Both the position numbers and the translations under genes were made by a program. The notes beneath the pieces were generated by a model that was given only the letters and a program-made list of their open reading frames with translations, was not told where the DNA came from and ran no database searches. This document shows positions 26,810 to 34,885 of a stretch of DNA of 60,478 nucleotides, in pieces (positions within the stretch are counted from its first letter, which is position 1; every line of letters begins with the position of its first letter). Source of the stretch: Acidobacteriota bacterium (GTDB lineage Bacteria; Acidobacteriota; Thermoanaerobaculia; Multivoradales; JAHZIX01); contig JAXHTF010000017.1 of the NCBI GenBank assembly GCA_034211275.1, positions 1-60,478 of the forward strand. The letters run 5' to 3'.

Positions 26810-27375
26810 TGCCGGCGGCACCGGACGGCCTCATCGCCCTCATCATCGTCCTCGCCGTGGGCTACTTGCTGCTGCTGGCGGAGCTCTTCGTTCCCGGCGG
26901 CGTGCTCGGCCTGGTGGGCTTCGTGGTGGTGCTCTACGCCTGCTACCTGGCCTTCGACATGGGACCGCTGTGGGGCACCGCGGTGGTGTTGCTGAGCATG
27001 GGGGTCACCGCCGCCGGCGTGCATTTCTTCTTCCGATCCCGCACCGGCCGGGCGCTGGTCCTGGACAGTCCGGACCCTCCCAGCTGGCGCTCTCAGGAAG
27101 AGGATCTCAGCGATTTGATCGGCCGCCGGGGCCAGACCGTCACCGATTTGCGGCCTTCGGGAACCATGGAGTTGGAGGGTCGCCGCCTCGACGTGGTGGC
27201 GGATGGCGAATTCCTCGACGCCGGGACCGCCGTGGAGGTGGTAGAGGTCGAGGGCGGTCGGGTGGTGGTGGAGTCGGTGGCCGAGGTCGAGGCGGCGGAC
27301 CCTGAGATCCCCACCGATCCGCCGGCCCGGCATGGCGCCGAAGAGCTCGCGGCGGGGCGAGAGGCGAAACCATAA
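26809..27375 (+). CDS. nfeD: Short NfeD protein (second copy)
   Basis: A 188-residue membrane protein with two to three TM helices (about residues 8-75) and a C-terminal OB-fold domain (about 100-165) containing GRRGQTVTDLRPSGTMELEG, the standard NfeD signature. It has no protease domain. ATG 26809 shares a base with the upstream stop (TGATG). NfeD proteins are coupled to SPFH proteins; floA follows 106 bases downstream, as in the Bacillus yqeZ-floA arrangement. Confidence 0.9.
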   Translation: MPAAPDGLIALIIVLAVGYLLLLAELFVPGGVLGLVGFVVVLYACYLAFDMGPLWGTAVVLLSMGVTAAGVHFFFRSRTGRALVLDSPDPPSWRSQEEDLSDLIGRRGQTVTDLRPSGTMELEGRRLDVVADGEFLDAGTAVEVVEVEGGRVVVESVAEVEAADPEIPTDPPARHGAEELAAGREAKP

Positions 27376-27481
27376 CTCATCCCGAGCCACCCCAGAACGC
27401 CGTAGTCGGCGGGGGGCGGTGCTCGGTTAGATCTTGTCGCGGCATCGGGCCGCGGCATCGAGAACCAGGAGACGACCGACC

Positions 27482-28480
27482 ATGACACAGCTGCTGACGA
27501 TTTTCCTCTTGGGCCTGGCGATCTTCGCCTTCATCGTCCTCTTTCTCTTCTTCATCCCCGTGCCCCTGTGGCTGGCGGCGTGGTTCAGCGGCGCCAAGGT
27601 GGGGCTGGTCAACCTCATCGGCATGCGCATCCGCCGGGTGCCGCCGAAGGTGGTGGTGGAGCCGCGCATCAGCGCCATCAAGGCCGGTCTGGCGGTGGAC
27701 ATCTCGGCCCTTGAATCCCACTACCTGGCCGGCGGCAATGTCTACAACGTGATCAACGCCTTGATCAGCGCCGACAAGGCGGGCATCAAGCTCTCCTTCC
27801 AGCGCGCGGCGGCCATCGACCTGGCGGGCCGCGACGTTCTCGAAGCGGTGAAGATGAGCGTCAACCCCAAGGTCATCACCACCCCGGTGGTTTCCGCGGT
27901 GGCCAAGGACGGTATCCAGCTCAAGGCCATCAGCCGGGTGACGGTGCGGGCGAATATCGATCGCCTGGTGGGCGGCGCCGGTGAGGAGACCATCATCGCC
28001 CGTGTCGGCGAGGGCATCGTCACCACCATCGGTTCCGCAGAAACTTACGAGCAAGTGCTGGAGAACCCCGATTCCATCTCCCGCCGAGTGTTGGAGAAGG
28101 GGCTGGACTCGGGCACCGCCTTCGAGATTCTGTCCATCGACATCGCCGACGTGGACGTCGGCGCCAACGTTGGCGCGGCGCTGCAGATCGACCAGGCGGA
28201 GGCGGACAAGAAGGTCGCCCAGGCGAGGGCCGAGTCCCGCCGTGCCATGGCGGTGGCGGAAGAGCAGGAGATGCGCGCTCGTACCCAGGAGATGCGTGCC
28301 AAGCTCACCGAGGCTGAGGCGGAGGTTCCCAAGGCCATTTCCGACGCCTTCCGCAGTGGCAACCTCGGAGTGATGGACTACTACCGCATGCGCAACATCA
28401 TGGCCGACACCGATATGCGCGACTCCATCTCGAACCAGGGCGACAAGCCGGGCTCGAAGAAGGATGACGGCGAGAGCTGA
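27482..28480 (+). CDS. floA: Flotillin-like protein FloA
   Basis: A 332-residue SPFH protein that forms functional membrane microdomains. It has an N-terminal membrane hairpin (about residues 5-35, [15 protein letters not shown]), then [37 protein letters not shown] and the C-terminal coiled coil rich in Ala, Glu and Lys (residues 230-290). Length and wording match FloA/UPF0365. The frame is open 48 bases upstream, but family character starts at ATG 27482. It is the centre of an nfeD-nfeD-floA operon. Confidence 0.96.
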   Translation: MTQLLTIFLLGLAIFAFIVLFLFFIPVPLWLAAWFSGAKVGLVNLIGMRIRRVPPKVVVEPRISAIKAGLAVDISALESHYLAGGNVYNVINALISADKAGIKLSFQRAAAIDLAGRDVLEAVKMSVNPKVITTPVVSAVAKDGIQLKAISRVTVRANIDRLVGGAGEETIIARVGEGIVTTIGSAETYEQVLENPDSISRRVLEKGLDSGTAFEILSIDIADVDVGANVGAALQIDQAEADKKVAQARAESRRAMAVAEEQEMRARTQEMRAKLTEAEAEVPKAISDAFRSGNLGVMDYYRMRNIMADTDMRDSISNQGDKPGSKKDDGES

Positions 28481-28483
28481 TCG

Positions 28484-29269
28484 ATGCCGGGAGATGCCTT
28501 AGAAGTCATCGCCACGCTGGTGATCGTCATCGCCTGGGCGCTACGGGCGATCCTCTCGCCGCTGGCCAAGCGGCAGGAGGAGAAGCGCCAGCAGCAGGCC
28601 GAAGGCCAGCACCAGCCAGCCCAGCACCAGCGAGCCCAGCGTCAGACGACTCAGGGCCAAGGTGCTCGGCGCCAGCAGGGTCCTCAGCGTCATCAGGGCT
28701 CCTATCCGGCGAGGTCTGCTGAGCCTCAGCGGGCTCGCCCTCAGCCCCAGGCGCGCCCCAAGCCGGCGCCGGCCACCATCGAGGCCGGCAAGCCGATCCA
28801 GCCGGCACCGCCGCCCCAGCCGTCCACCTCGTCGCGGGAGAAAGCGCCGGAGCGGCCGCTGCCGGCCCACGAAGGTACCCGCTCCCTCACCGCCGAGCTG
28901 CTGCGGGAGCTGGGCATGGAGATCGAGAAACCCTCGACCGGGGCTGGTGGGACCCGAGACACCCAGGGCGTGCCCGGGGAGCAGCTGATCTCCGGCTCCG
29001 GAGACCTGGAAGTGGTCGAGCTCGCCGCACCACCGCCGCTGATCGGCGAGGAGCCGTCCGCTGGCGACATCCAGGCGCCGCGGCTGGAGGTCTTGACCCC
29101 GGGGGCCGGCCCCAAGGGTTCCACCGTCAGCCTGGCGCAGGAGATCCGGCGGCAGCTCTACGGCGGCCCCCGCTCCCTCGGTCAAGCAGTGCTGCTGGCG
29201 GAGATCCTGGGCCAGGCCCCGGGCCTGCGTCCGCCGGGGGTCCAGTCTCCGGGGGAGAATTCGCCTTGA
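28484..29269 (+). CDS. FloA-linked membrane-anchored Gln/Pro-rich protein, unknown function
   Basis: A 261-residue protein three bases after floA. It has one N-terminal TM helix (about residues 5-25), a Gln/Arg/His-rich segment (residues 30-70), a Pro/Ala-rich segment (70-125) and a more ordered C-terminal part with TRSLTAELLRELGMEIE and LAQEIRRQLYGGPRSLGQAV. The last segment looks helical and may be a contact site. I recognise no family. Its place resembles that of YqfB after floA in Bacillus, but I see no sequence likeness. A role as an adaptor of the flotillin complex is a guess from position. Confidence 0.72.
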   Translation: MPGDALEVIATLVIVIAWALRAILSPLAKRQEEKRQQQAEGQHQPAQHQRAQRQTTQGQGARRQQGPQRHQGSYPARSAEPQRARPQPQARPKPAPATIEAGKPIQPAPPPQPSTSSREKAPERPLPAHEGTRSLTAELLRELGMEIEKPSTGAGGTRDTQGVPGEQLISGSGDLEVVELAAPPPLIGEEPSAGDIQAPRLEVLTPGAGPKGSTVSLAQEIRRQLYGGPRSLGQAVLLAEILGQAPGLRPPGVQSPGENSP

Positions 29270-29330
29270 CCCCCCAGCCCGTCCGCGGGGGCCGACCTGT
29301 CCGCAGGAATCAGCCCGGCCGCGCGCATCG

Positions 29331-29954
29331 GTGGTGAGCTCGCCCGAGCCGAGGCCGGTGCTGCTCTTGGACGTCATGGACACCTTGGTCCACGACCCCT
29401 ATCACCGCGAGCAGCCGGCCTTCTTCGGTCTCGCCCTGGATCAGCTGCAGGCGCTCAAACATCCCACAGCCTGGATCGACTTCGAGCTCGGCCGGATCAC
29501 CGAGGAAGAATTCCTGCGCCGTTTCTTCCGCGACGGCCGGCCCTTCGATCACCTGGCCTTCCGGCAACACGTGGCTGCCTCCTACCGCTGGATCGATGGC
29601 ATGGAGGAGCTGCTGGCGGAGCTCGTCGCAGAAGGCTTCGAGGCCCACGCCCTGTCCAACTACCCCGTCTGGTATCGCCTCATCGAAGAGAAGTTGCGGT
29701 TGTCACGCTACCTCGCCTGGAGCTTCGTCTCCTGCCGTACCGGGGTGCGCAAGCCCGAGCCGGCGTCCTATTTAGGGGCCGCCCGGAGCCTGGGGCTTTA
29801 TCCCTCTCAATGTCTGGTGGTGGATGATCGGCCGGCCAATGTGGCGGGCGCCCGTCAGTCGGGGATGGCGGCGATCCTCTTCGAAGGGGCGGATGCCTTG
29901 CGGCAGGAGCTCGATCGTCGGGGGATCCTGACCGCACTGCAGACAAAGTCTTGA
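29331..29954 (+). CDS. HAD-superfamily hydrolase with altered motif I
   Basis: A 207-residue HAD protein. Motif I reads LLLDVMDTLVHDP. The nucleophile aspartate is present, but the acid/base aspartate two residues on is methionine, and the usual Gly is Asp. Motif II is ALSNYP, motif III is VRKPEP, and motif IV is VVDDRPANVAGA. HPTAWIDFELGRITEEEF in the cap matches a HAD subfamily also known from cyanobacteria and plants, whose substrate I do not know. GTG 29331 is the likely start; no strong ribosome site is visible. A promoter region and the secreted protein follow. Confidence 0.85.
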   Translation: MVSSPEPRPVLLLDVMDTLVHDPYHREQPAFFGLALDQLQALKHPTAWIDFELGRITEEEFLRRFFRDGRPFDHLAFRQHVAASYRWIDGMEELLAELVAEGFEAHALSNYPVWYRLIEEKLRLSRYLAWSFVSCRTGVRKPEPASYLGAARSLGLYPSQCLVVDDRPANVAGARQSGMAAILFEGADALRQELDRRGILTALQTKS

Positions 29955-30101
29955 TTTCGGCGAGATCAAAGATCGGACATGCCTCTAGACAAGTCCTTAT
30001 GCCTCTTGGTACTGTGTCGTGACCGTTTGGAAGATTAAATAAACCGTGGGCGTGGGTGGGGGAGTTGAGCCAAGGGCTCGAAAATTCGAGGAGAAGGAAC
30101 C

Positions 30102-31016
30102 ATGAAGCGAGGCTATTTACTGACTACTTTGATGGCATTGGCTGTCTCCGCCACTCTCATCGCGCAGCCGGCTGAGGTCAAGGATCCCACTCCGCCGTCC
30201 GGCGACACGGTGGGCTCGCCTGCCGAGGCCACCGGCGGTCCGGACGCCTTCGGCTACACCTACGCTGACTCCGCCGAGCCGAACTGCACCTACCAGTTCG
30301 TCGACATCTCGGCCACGGGTATCTTCCTCTTCGATGGGGATGACTCCTCCTCCGGTCCGGTAGCGCTCTCCGAGCCCATCGACATCTACGGCACCAGCTT
30401 CAGCGACATCGTCATGGCCTCCAACGGCTACATGTCCACCGACCTCACGGACACCGGCCCGGACCTGTCCAACGACTGCCCTGTGCCGGCGGCGCCCAGC
30501 ACCGGTGGCGGCGCTCGCCTCTACCCGCTGCATGACGACCTGGACCTGGAAGCCGGCATTGGCAGCGGCGTGGCGGAATACTTCGCCGAGTGCCCCCGCG
30601 TGAACGATCGTTGCCCCATCGAGAGCTGCACCGTCTTCCAGTGGGATGACGTGGCCCACTTCCCCGGCGGCGCCGCCGAGCCCACCTGGGACATGGAGGT
30701 CATCCTCTACCACAAGACCAACGACATCGTGTACCAGGTCGGCGCTGGCAACCCGGAGACCGGCTCCGGTTCCACCACCGGCATCCAGGACTTCCCGCCG
30801 CCGACCACCGGTCTGAACTACGCCTGCGACACCGGCGGCTCGGTGCCCGACGACACCGGCATCTGCATCCTGCACCCGAACCCGGTGCCGGAGGACTGCT
30901 TCCCCATCATTCCGTCGCCGGTGGAAGTGCCCACCGCCAACAACTTCGGTCTGCTGGCCCTCTTCCTGGGCCTCGCGGCTGCGGCCATCTTCCTGCTGCG
31001 CCGCCGCCTCGCCTGA
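30102..31016 (+). CDS. Secreted protein with C-terminal sorting-like tail
   Basis: A 304-residue exported protein. It has a signal peptide (about residues 1-22), then a beta-rich domain with many Cys (NCTYQF, ECPRVNDRCPIESC) and Gly/Asp-rich turns. The C-terminus reads VPTANNFGLLALFLGLAAAA, then an RRR cluster. This layout (short motif, TM helix, basic end) is that of the PEP-CTERM/IPTL-CTERM sorting signals. The motif here, VPTANNFG, resembles IPTLSEWG but is not identical. No exosortase is in the window. The start has GAGGAGAAGG five bases upstream, and a strong terminator follows, so it is its own transcript. Confidence 0.85.
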   Translation: MKRGYLLTTLMALAVSATLIAQPAEVKDPTPPSGDTVGSPAEATGGPDAFGYTYADSAEPNCTYQFVDISATGIFLFDGDDSSSGPVALSEPIDIYGTSFSDIVMASNGYMSTDLTDTGPDLSNDCPVPAAPSTGGGARLYPLHDDLDLEAGIGSGVAEYFAECPRVNDRCPIESCTVFQWDDVAHFPGGAAEPTWDMEVILYHKTNDIVYQVGAGNPETGSGSTTGIQDFPPPTTGLNYACDTGGSVPDDTGICILHPNPVPEDCFPIIPSPVEVPTANNFGLLALFLGLAAAAIFLLRRRLA

Positions 31017-31058
31017 CCAAGGATTCCTGACTCAAGACGCGAACCGCGTCTCTCCAAA

Positions 31059-31092
31059 GGGCACACCTGCTGAGGGTGTGCCCGTTTTTTTT
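31059..31092 (+). terminator. Strong intrinsic terminator
   Basis: GGGCACACC (31059-31067) pairs with GGTGTGCCC (31075-31083) around a seven-base loop. One G and a run of eight T follow (31085-31092). It ends the secreted-protein transcript. Confidence 0.92.
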
Positions 31093-31178
31093 GCTCGTAG
31101 AAGTGGTGCGGTGTGGGCCGAGACCATAAGATGGTCGGCCTGCCCGTGGGAAACGACTCGCTGGCGGAGACGATCCTC

Positions 31179-32603
31179 ATGAGCCCTTCGCCCCCCACCA
31201 CCGCCTCGCCGCTGCGGCGGGAGATCCGCGCCCTCAGCCGACTGGCGACGCCGGTGGTCTTGGGGCAGCTGGCAGGCATGAGCCTGTGGGTGGTGGATCT
31301 GTTGATGGTGGGGAGGGTCGGGGTGGAGGCCCTGGGAGCGGTCTCCCTCGGCCGCACCTGGGTGATCTGCACTCTGATCATCGGCATGGGCCTGGTACTG
31401 GGCATGGATCCGGTGACCAGCCAGGCCCACGGCGCCCGGGATCGTCGCCGGGTCGGCCTGTCCCTGCAATGGGGGCTGGTGGTGGCGGTGGGAGCGAGCA
31501 TTCCCGTCGCTCTGCTGTGGCTGATGACCGAGCCGTTGTTGCTCCTCACCGGTCAGGATCCGGAGCTTTCGCGGCTGGCTCACCGCTACCTGCTGGTGCA
31601 GATTCCTTCCGTCCCCTTCGCCCTCTGCTACATGGCCCTACGGCAATGGCTCCAGGGCCGGGGGCTGGTACGTCCGGCGATGTGGATCGCCCTCAGCGCC
31701 AATGTTCTCAATGTTCTGGCCAACTATCTGTTGATCTATGGCAAGTGGGGCTTCCCGGAGCTGGGAGTGGTGGGCGCTGGAATTTCCACCACCATCACCC
31801 AGATCTCCATGTTTCTGGGATTGGCCTGGCTGGTGGTGCGTCGGCGGCTGCATCGCGCCGGCTGGTCGGGCTGGAGCCGGGAAGCCTTCGATCTGGCGGG
31901 GATCCGTCAGGTGCTGGGGTTCGGTTGGCCGGTGGCGACCCAGTTGGGGTTGGAGCTGTGGGCGTTCTCCAGCACCACCCTGCTGGCCGGTCTGGTGGGA
32001 GAAGTGGAGCTGGCCAGCCACTCGGTGGTGTTCAATATCGCCTCGGTGTCCTTCATGGTGCCCCTGGGCATCGGCATCGCCTCGGTGACCCGGGTGGGCA
32101 ACCAGTTGGGTGCGGGCAGGCCCGAGGGGGCGCGGCGGTCCGCCTTCGTGGCCCTGGGCATGGGCGGCGGCGTGATGCTGGTCTTCGCCTTGCTCTTCGT
32201 GGTGGGGCGCCACCAGCTGCCGCGGCTGTACAGCGACGACCTGGGGGTGATCGCCCTCACCGCTTCCATCCTGCCCATCGCCGCCGCCTTCCAGCTCTTC
32301 GACGGGCTCCAGGTGGTGGGCAGCGGGATCCTGCGCGGTGCCGGTCAGCCACGGCCGGCGGCGGTCTTCAACTTCATCGGCTATTACGTCGTGGCCTTGC
32401 CCTTGGCCGCCTGGTGGATCCTCGGCGCCGACGGCGGCATCGGCGGCCTGTGGTGGTGCATGTGCATCGGGCTGGCGCTGGTGGCGGCCCTGCTGGTGTA
32501 TTGGGTGTGGAGCCGTGGTCCGGGCTCCGGCCGGGGAGTGCCGGTGGTGGCTCAGGTCAGAGGCGCTTCGAAGGGAGCGAACTCCTCCGCCACCGTCGGT
32601 TGA
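31179..32603 (+). CDS. MATE-family multidrug/toxin efflux transporter
   Basis: A transporter of about 474 residues with twelve predicted TM helices in two MATE repeats. Family blocks include TPVVLGQLAGMSLWVVDLLM in repeat one, MGLVLGMDPVTSQAHGA, and PLGIGIASVTRVGNQLGAGRP in repeat two. It would export a cationic compound with Na+ or H+ exchange. ATG 31179 has GGAG nine to ten bases upstream; ATG 31131 is an alternative with a poor site. Its 3' end overlaps the convergent lasso-B2-like gene by 52 bases. Being next to a peptide-maturation pair hints at export of a peptide product, but that is speculative. Confidence 0.92.
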   Translation: MSPSPPTTASPLRREIRALSRLATPVVLGQLAGMSLWVVDLLMVGRVGVEALGAVSLGRTWVICTLIIGMGLVLGMDPVTSQAHGARDRRRVGLSLQWGLVVAVGASIPVALLWLMTEPLLLLTGQDPELSRLAHRYLLVQIPSVPFALCYMALRQWLQGRGLVRPAMWIALSANVLNVLANYLLIYGKWGFPELGVVGAGISTTITQISMFLGLAWLVVRRRLHRAGWSGWSREAFDLAGIRQVLGFGWPVATQLGLELWAFSSTTLLAGLVGEVELASHSVVFNIASVSFMVPLGIGIASVTRVGNQLGAGRPEGARRSAFVALGMGGGVMLVFALLFVVGRHQLPRLYSDDLGVIALTASILPIAAAFQLFDGLQVVGSGILRGAGQPRPAAVFNFIGYYVVALPLAAWWILGADGGIGGLWWCMCIGLALVAALLVYWVWSRGPGSGRGVPVVAQVRGASKGANSSATVG

Positions 32604-33022
32604 TCGTTGACCGCCCGGCCCTGGTGCTCGATCCAAGCGTGGGCGGCGAGCTCTCCATCCTCCCGCCGCACTCCGATGCGCAGTTGACAGTCGAGGCCGG
32701 CGCGGCGAAGCGTCCACCACAGCAGCAGGGAGCGGTGTAGGCAGGTGTAATGGCCAGGAAGATAGCGGGCGCCTCGCTCTACCGCTCGCCGGTGGGCGCT
32801 CACGAGCTCTGCGCTGGGTCCGGCTTGGGCACCGTCCTGGGCCGGGCGGGACCAGCGCCCCAACAGCGCGGTGAGGCGCCGGTAGCCGAGGACCCGCAGT
32901 CCCAGGCGGCAGCAGGGCAGCAAGATCAGTGAGCGCAGAAAAAGCCAGCGATCCCGGGCCGGGGAGCGAAAGAAGAGCCCCAAAGCCTTGCTCGGCGCAT
33001 GGCGCGGTGCGGGATCAGCCAC
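32552..33022 (-). CDS. Lasso peptide B2-type (McjB C-terminal) transglutaminase-like protein
   Basis: A 156-residue protein with the cysteine-protease-like triad of lasso B2 proteins: the catalytic cysteine in HYTCLHRSLLLWWTLRRAG, the histidine in LAAHAWIEHQG, and an acidic residue in VNDQPTVAEEF. The family removes leader peptides together with a PqqD-like B1 protein. The gene overlaps the PqqD-like gene by eight bases on the same strand. No macrolactam synthetase (C protein) or precursor gene is visible nearby, so the pair is an orphan here. It may serve a distant precursor or another peptide type. Confidence 0.88.
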   Translation of the reverse strand: MADPAPRHAPSKALGLFFRSPARDRWLFLRSLILLPCCRLGLRVLGYRRLTALLGRWSRPAQDGAQAGPSAELVSAHRRAVERGARYLPGHYTCLHRSLLLWWTLRRAGLDCQLRIGVRREDGELAAHAWIEHQGRAVNDQPTVAEEFAPFEAPLT

Positions 33023-33326
33023 CGCTGGATTCCTCCGTGGCTCGAGCCGCTTCCGCCGGTGCTTCGACGGTGATCAGCCCCGCCTCCGTCAGCCGCTGGA
33101 GAAACTGCTGCAGATCGTGCTCCAGGGTCTTTCGGTCGGCATCGAACTCCTCCTCCAGGGCATTCAACACCGCGTGAGGCTCGCCGTGCTGGTCCAGCAG
33201 CTGCCAGATACGGGTGCCGACGGCGTCGAGCCCGAAGTACCGCTGGCTGTCCAGATCCAGCAGCACCGCCTCCCCCTGCAGCTCGCGGCAGAGGACTTCG
33301 GAGGAAATGTGGATGGTGCGGCTCAT
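33015..33326 (-). CDS. PqqD-family peptide-recognition (B1/RRE) protein
   Basis: A 103-residue winged-helix protein of the PqqD/RRE family, which binds leader peptides. Family signs are LQGEAVLLDLDSQRYFGLDA and VGTRIWQLLDQHGE in the N-terminal half, then the helical end HDLQQFLQRLTEAGLI. I start at ATG 33326, which has GAGAG seven bases upstream; an ATG two codons earlier is too close to that site. It is translationally coupled to the B2-type protease. It is divergent from the selenoprotein gene. Confidence 0.88.
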   Translation of the reverse strand: MSRTIHISSEVLCRELQGEAVLLDLDSQRYFGLDAVGTRIWQLLDQHGEPHAVLNALEEEFDADRKTLEHDLQQFLQRLTEAGLITVEAPAEAARATEESSGG

Positions 33327-33502
33327 GATCATTCTCTCGGCCGCCTCAGCCTAGCAGACCGCGGGCTGCTAGCACCCCCGCCGGCGGGGTCCCGGCGCGA
33401 GCTCTACGCTGGTCACCGCTGGCCTTCGGTAGCTGGACCTCGTATATTTGAGCGAAAGGCCAATTGGAGGCCCAGTCAGCGAGATGACAAGAAGGGGGTT
33501 TC

Positions 33503-33760
33503 ATGAACATCATCATTCAGCATTGCGTTTCTTGAGGTTACCGGCCCCGGGCGGCGAGTCTCGCCGCCATCATTCAGAAAGAGTTGGGAGAACCGGTGAC
33601 CCTGGAACCGGGGAAACCCGGACAGTTCGAAGTCCTTGCCGATGGTCAGGTCATCGCAGAAAAGCAGTCCCGAGGCCTCTTGAGCTTTCTCGGCGGCGGC
33701 TGGCCCGATCCCCGGGAGGTCGTGGCGGAGCTGCGTCGGTTGCAAGCTCGGTCTTCATGA
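33503..33760 (+). CDS. SelW/Rdx-family selenoprotein with in-frame TGA (Sec11)
   Basis: This 85-residue protein is not found by standard ORF calling because codon 11 (33533-33535) is TGA. Read as selenocysteine it gives MNIIIQHCVSUGYRPRAASL, the Cys-x-x-Sec thioredoxin-like motif and GY of the SelW/Rdx family (mammalian SelW: YCGAUGYK). The later parts also fit: LEPGKPGQFEVLADGQVIAE, then a Gly-rich turn, then a C-terminal helix. Support for a real gene: AAGGGGG lies about six bases before the ATG, a stem-loop follows the TGA (33550-33568), and the stop overlaps the next ATG as ATGA. Rdx proteins are thiol or selenol oxidoreductases. Selenocysteine insertion genes are not in this window. Confidence 0.88.
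33550..33568 (+). promoter_or_regulatory. Candidate bacterial SECIS hairpin
   Basis: An 8-bp stem, GGCGGCGA at 33550-33557 with TCGCCGCC at 33561-33568, closes a GTC loop at 33558-33560. The loop begins 22 bases after the in-frame TGA and its first base is G. That fits the spacing and loop-G features known for bacterial SECIS elements read by SelB. Confidence 0.65.
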
Positions 33761-34344
33761 GCTCTTCCCGGTCCGCCCGAGCTTGGGGGGTGGCGGTGGC
33801 GGCCTGGATGCTGCTGGTCGCCGCTTGCGGCTCGGCCAATCCACGAGGAGAAGCGCGTTTGGAGACGTATCGTAACGCCCTGCAACAAAGCGCCGAAAGG
33901 GCCTCGGAGAGTCTTACCCTGGCACAGGCCCGGGAGCGCTTCGTCGCCCTCTACGGTCAATTCACCCCCGAGGCTCTTCGGGAGAACGTTCCCAGCACCT
34001 TTGCGCCGGACGCCTACCTCAACGATCAGATCCGCGAGCTGCAAGGGGTCGAAGCCATCGAAGAGTACCTGGTGGAGACTTCCGAGAAGTTCGGAGAAGG
34101 CGACTTCGCCGTCGAGCACGCCGCTCGCGAGGGAACAGAATTCTATTTCCGCTGGACCATGTCCTTCACCCTCGGCGAGAGCTCGAACAAGCCCCCACTG
34201 GTGGCGCCGGGGGTTTCCCATGTTCGTTTCGACGACCAGGGCCGGATCCTCTTCCAACGCGACTATTGGGACACTACCTCCACGGTTTACGAGCGCATCC
34301 CGGTGCTCGGTGGCATGATCCGTTTGGTCAAGAAGCGGCTCTGA
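33757..34344 (+). CDS. Lipoprotein with SnoaL/NTF2-like domain
   Basis: A 195-residue lipoprotein with Cys24 in LLVAACGS. The mature part has the cone-shaped SnoaL/NTF2-like pattern: FVALYGQFTPEALREN, ELQGVEAIEEYLVETSEKFG, then strands with EFYFRWTMSFTL and HVRFDDQGRILFQRDYWDTT. The family holds small-molecule binders and isomerases; no specific active site can be named. Its ATG is inside the selenoprotein stop (ATGA), so the two are translated together. A redox partner on the outer side of the membrane is possible but unproven. The open frame continues upstream through the selenoprotein gene, but that part is not coding. Confidence 0.85.
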   Translation: MSSSRSARAWGVAVAAWMLLVAACGSANPRGEARLETYRNALQQSAERASESLTLAQARERFVALYGQFTPEALRENVPSTFAPDAYLNDQIRELQGVEAIEEYLVETSEKFGEGDFAVEHAAREGTEFYFRWTMSFTLGESSNKPPLVAPGVSHVRFDDQGRILFQRDYWDTTSTVYERIPVLGGMIRLVKKRL

Positions 34345-34525
34345 GGGCTTCCCCGGAGTCGGCAAGAAGCCGAAGCTCCCGGGGTTCGTGGGTATAAGTA
34401 CCGTCTTGTCACGGATGAGACACCCTGACCTGAAGCTTCTCAGAGGGGTAGACATCCAGCAGCTCGGAAGCAGACAGCTCCGTCTGGTGAGAGAATTTAG
34501 CGGCTGATGCTTCTTTAGAGCCAAG

Positions 34526-34701
34526 CCCTCACCCCCTCCGGTCCCCCTCTCCCAGCCGCCCACCCAAACCTGCCGGTAGAGGGGGAAGCTCGAAGCTCAT
34601 CGCCAGACCAAGATTGGGCGCCGGAATCCAGCGGGACGGGTGGGGGCGCCCCTCTACCGGTTGGGGGTTTGGGGGACTGGGAGAGGGGACGGGGGTGAGG
34701 G
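34526..34701 (+). repeat. Dispersed palindromic repeat, copy 1
   Basis: A 176-bp element with imperfect inverted arms of about 55 bases. It begins CCCTCACCCCCTCCGG and ends GGGGGTGAGGG. A second copy in opposite orientation lies at 39726-39900. Conserved parts include CCGGTAGAGGGG in both arms. It resembles the GC-rich intergenic repeat families found in many bacterial genomes. Confidence 0.85.
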
Positions 34702-34860
34702 GTTCTTCCAGCTGCTCGTATCGAACGCTGCCCAAGTCTCAGCCCGTTCGATCCGCCGGCTCACAGGCGGCGCCGGATTAGCGTGGGGTTTGAGCCCTTC
34801 GTGGGAGCCTGGATTCTCGAACCTTCAGATCTCTGGTCAGAAAAACCTGGCCCCGGCGGA

Positions 34861-34885
34861 GAACATTTTTCGCGGCGTTGTCGTC
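34861..34885 (+). promoter_or_regulatory. Candidate ECF-type (autoregulatory) promoter
   Basis: GAAC at 34861-34864 and CGTC at 34882-34885 are 17 bases apart, as in many ECF sigma promoters (GGAAC...CGTC). It lies 22 bases before the ECF sigma gene, so self-activation is likely. Confidence 0.45.

Noticed and set aside
28580-28760. A repeat-rich CAG/CAC stretch that resembled a microsatellite or CRISPR-like array.
   Set aside because: It is the Gln/His-rich coding segment of the FloA-linked gene; the units are irregular and there are no spacers.
33327-33502. A lasso precursor peptide between the PqqD-like gene and the selenoprotein.
   Set aside because: No frame on either strand has a ribosome site, a start and a leader-plus-core layout. 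The minus-strand frames lack a start or are broken by stops.
34529-34735. A small minus-strand ORF rich in Pro and Gly inside the repeat.
   Set aside because: The same residues recur in the other repeat copy in a different context, so it is a by-product of the palindrome.
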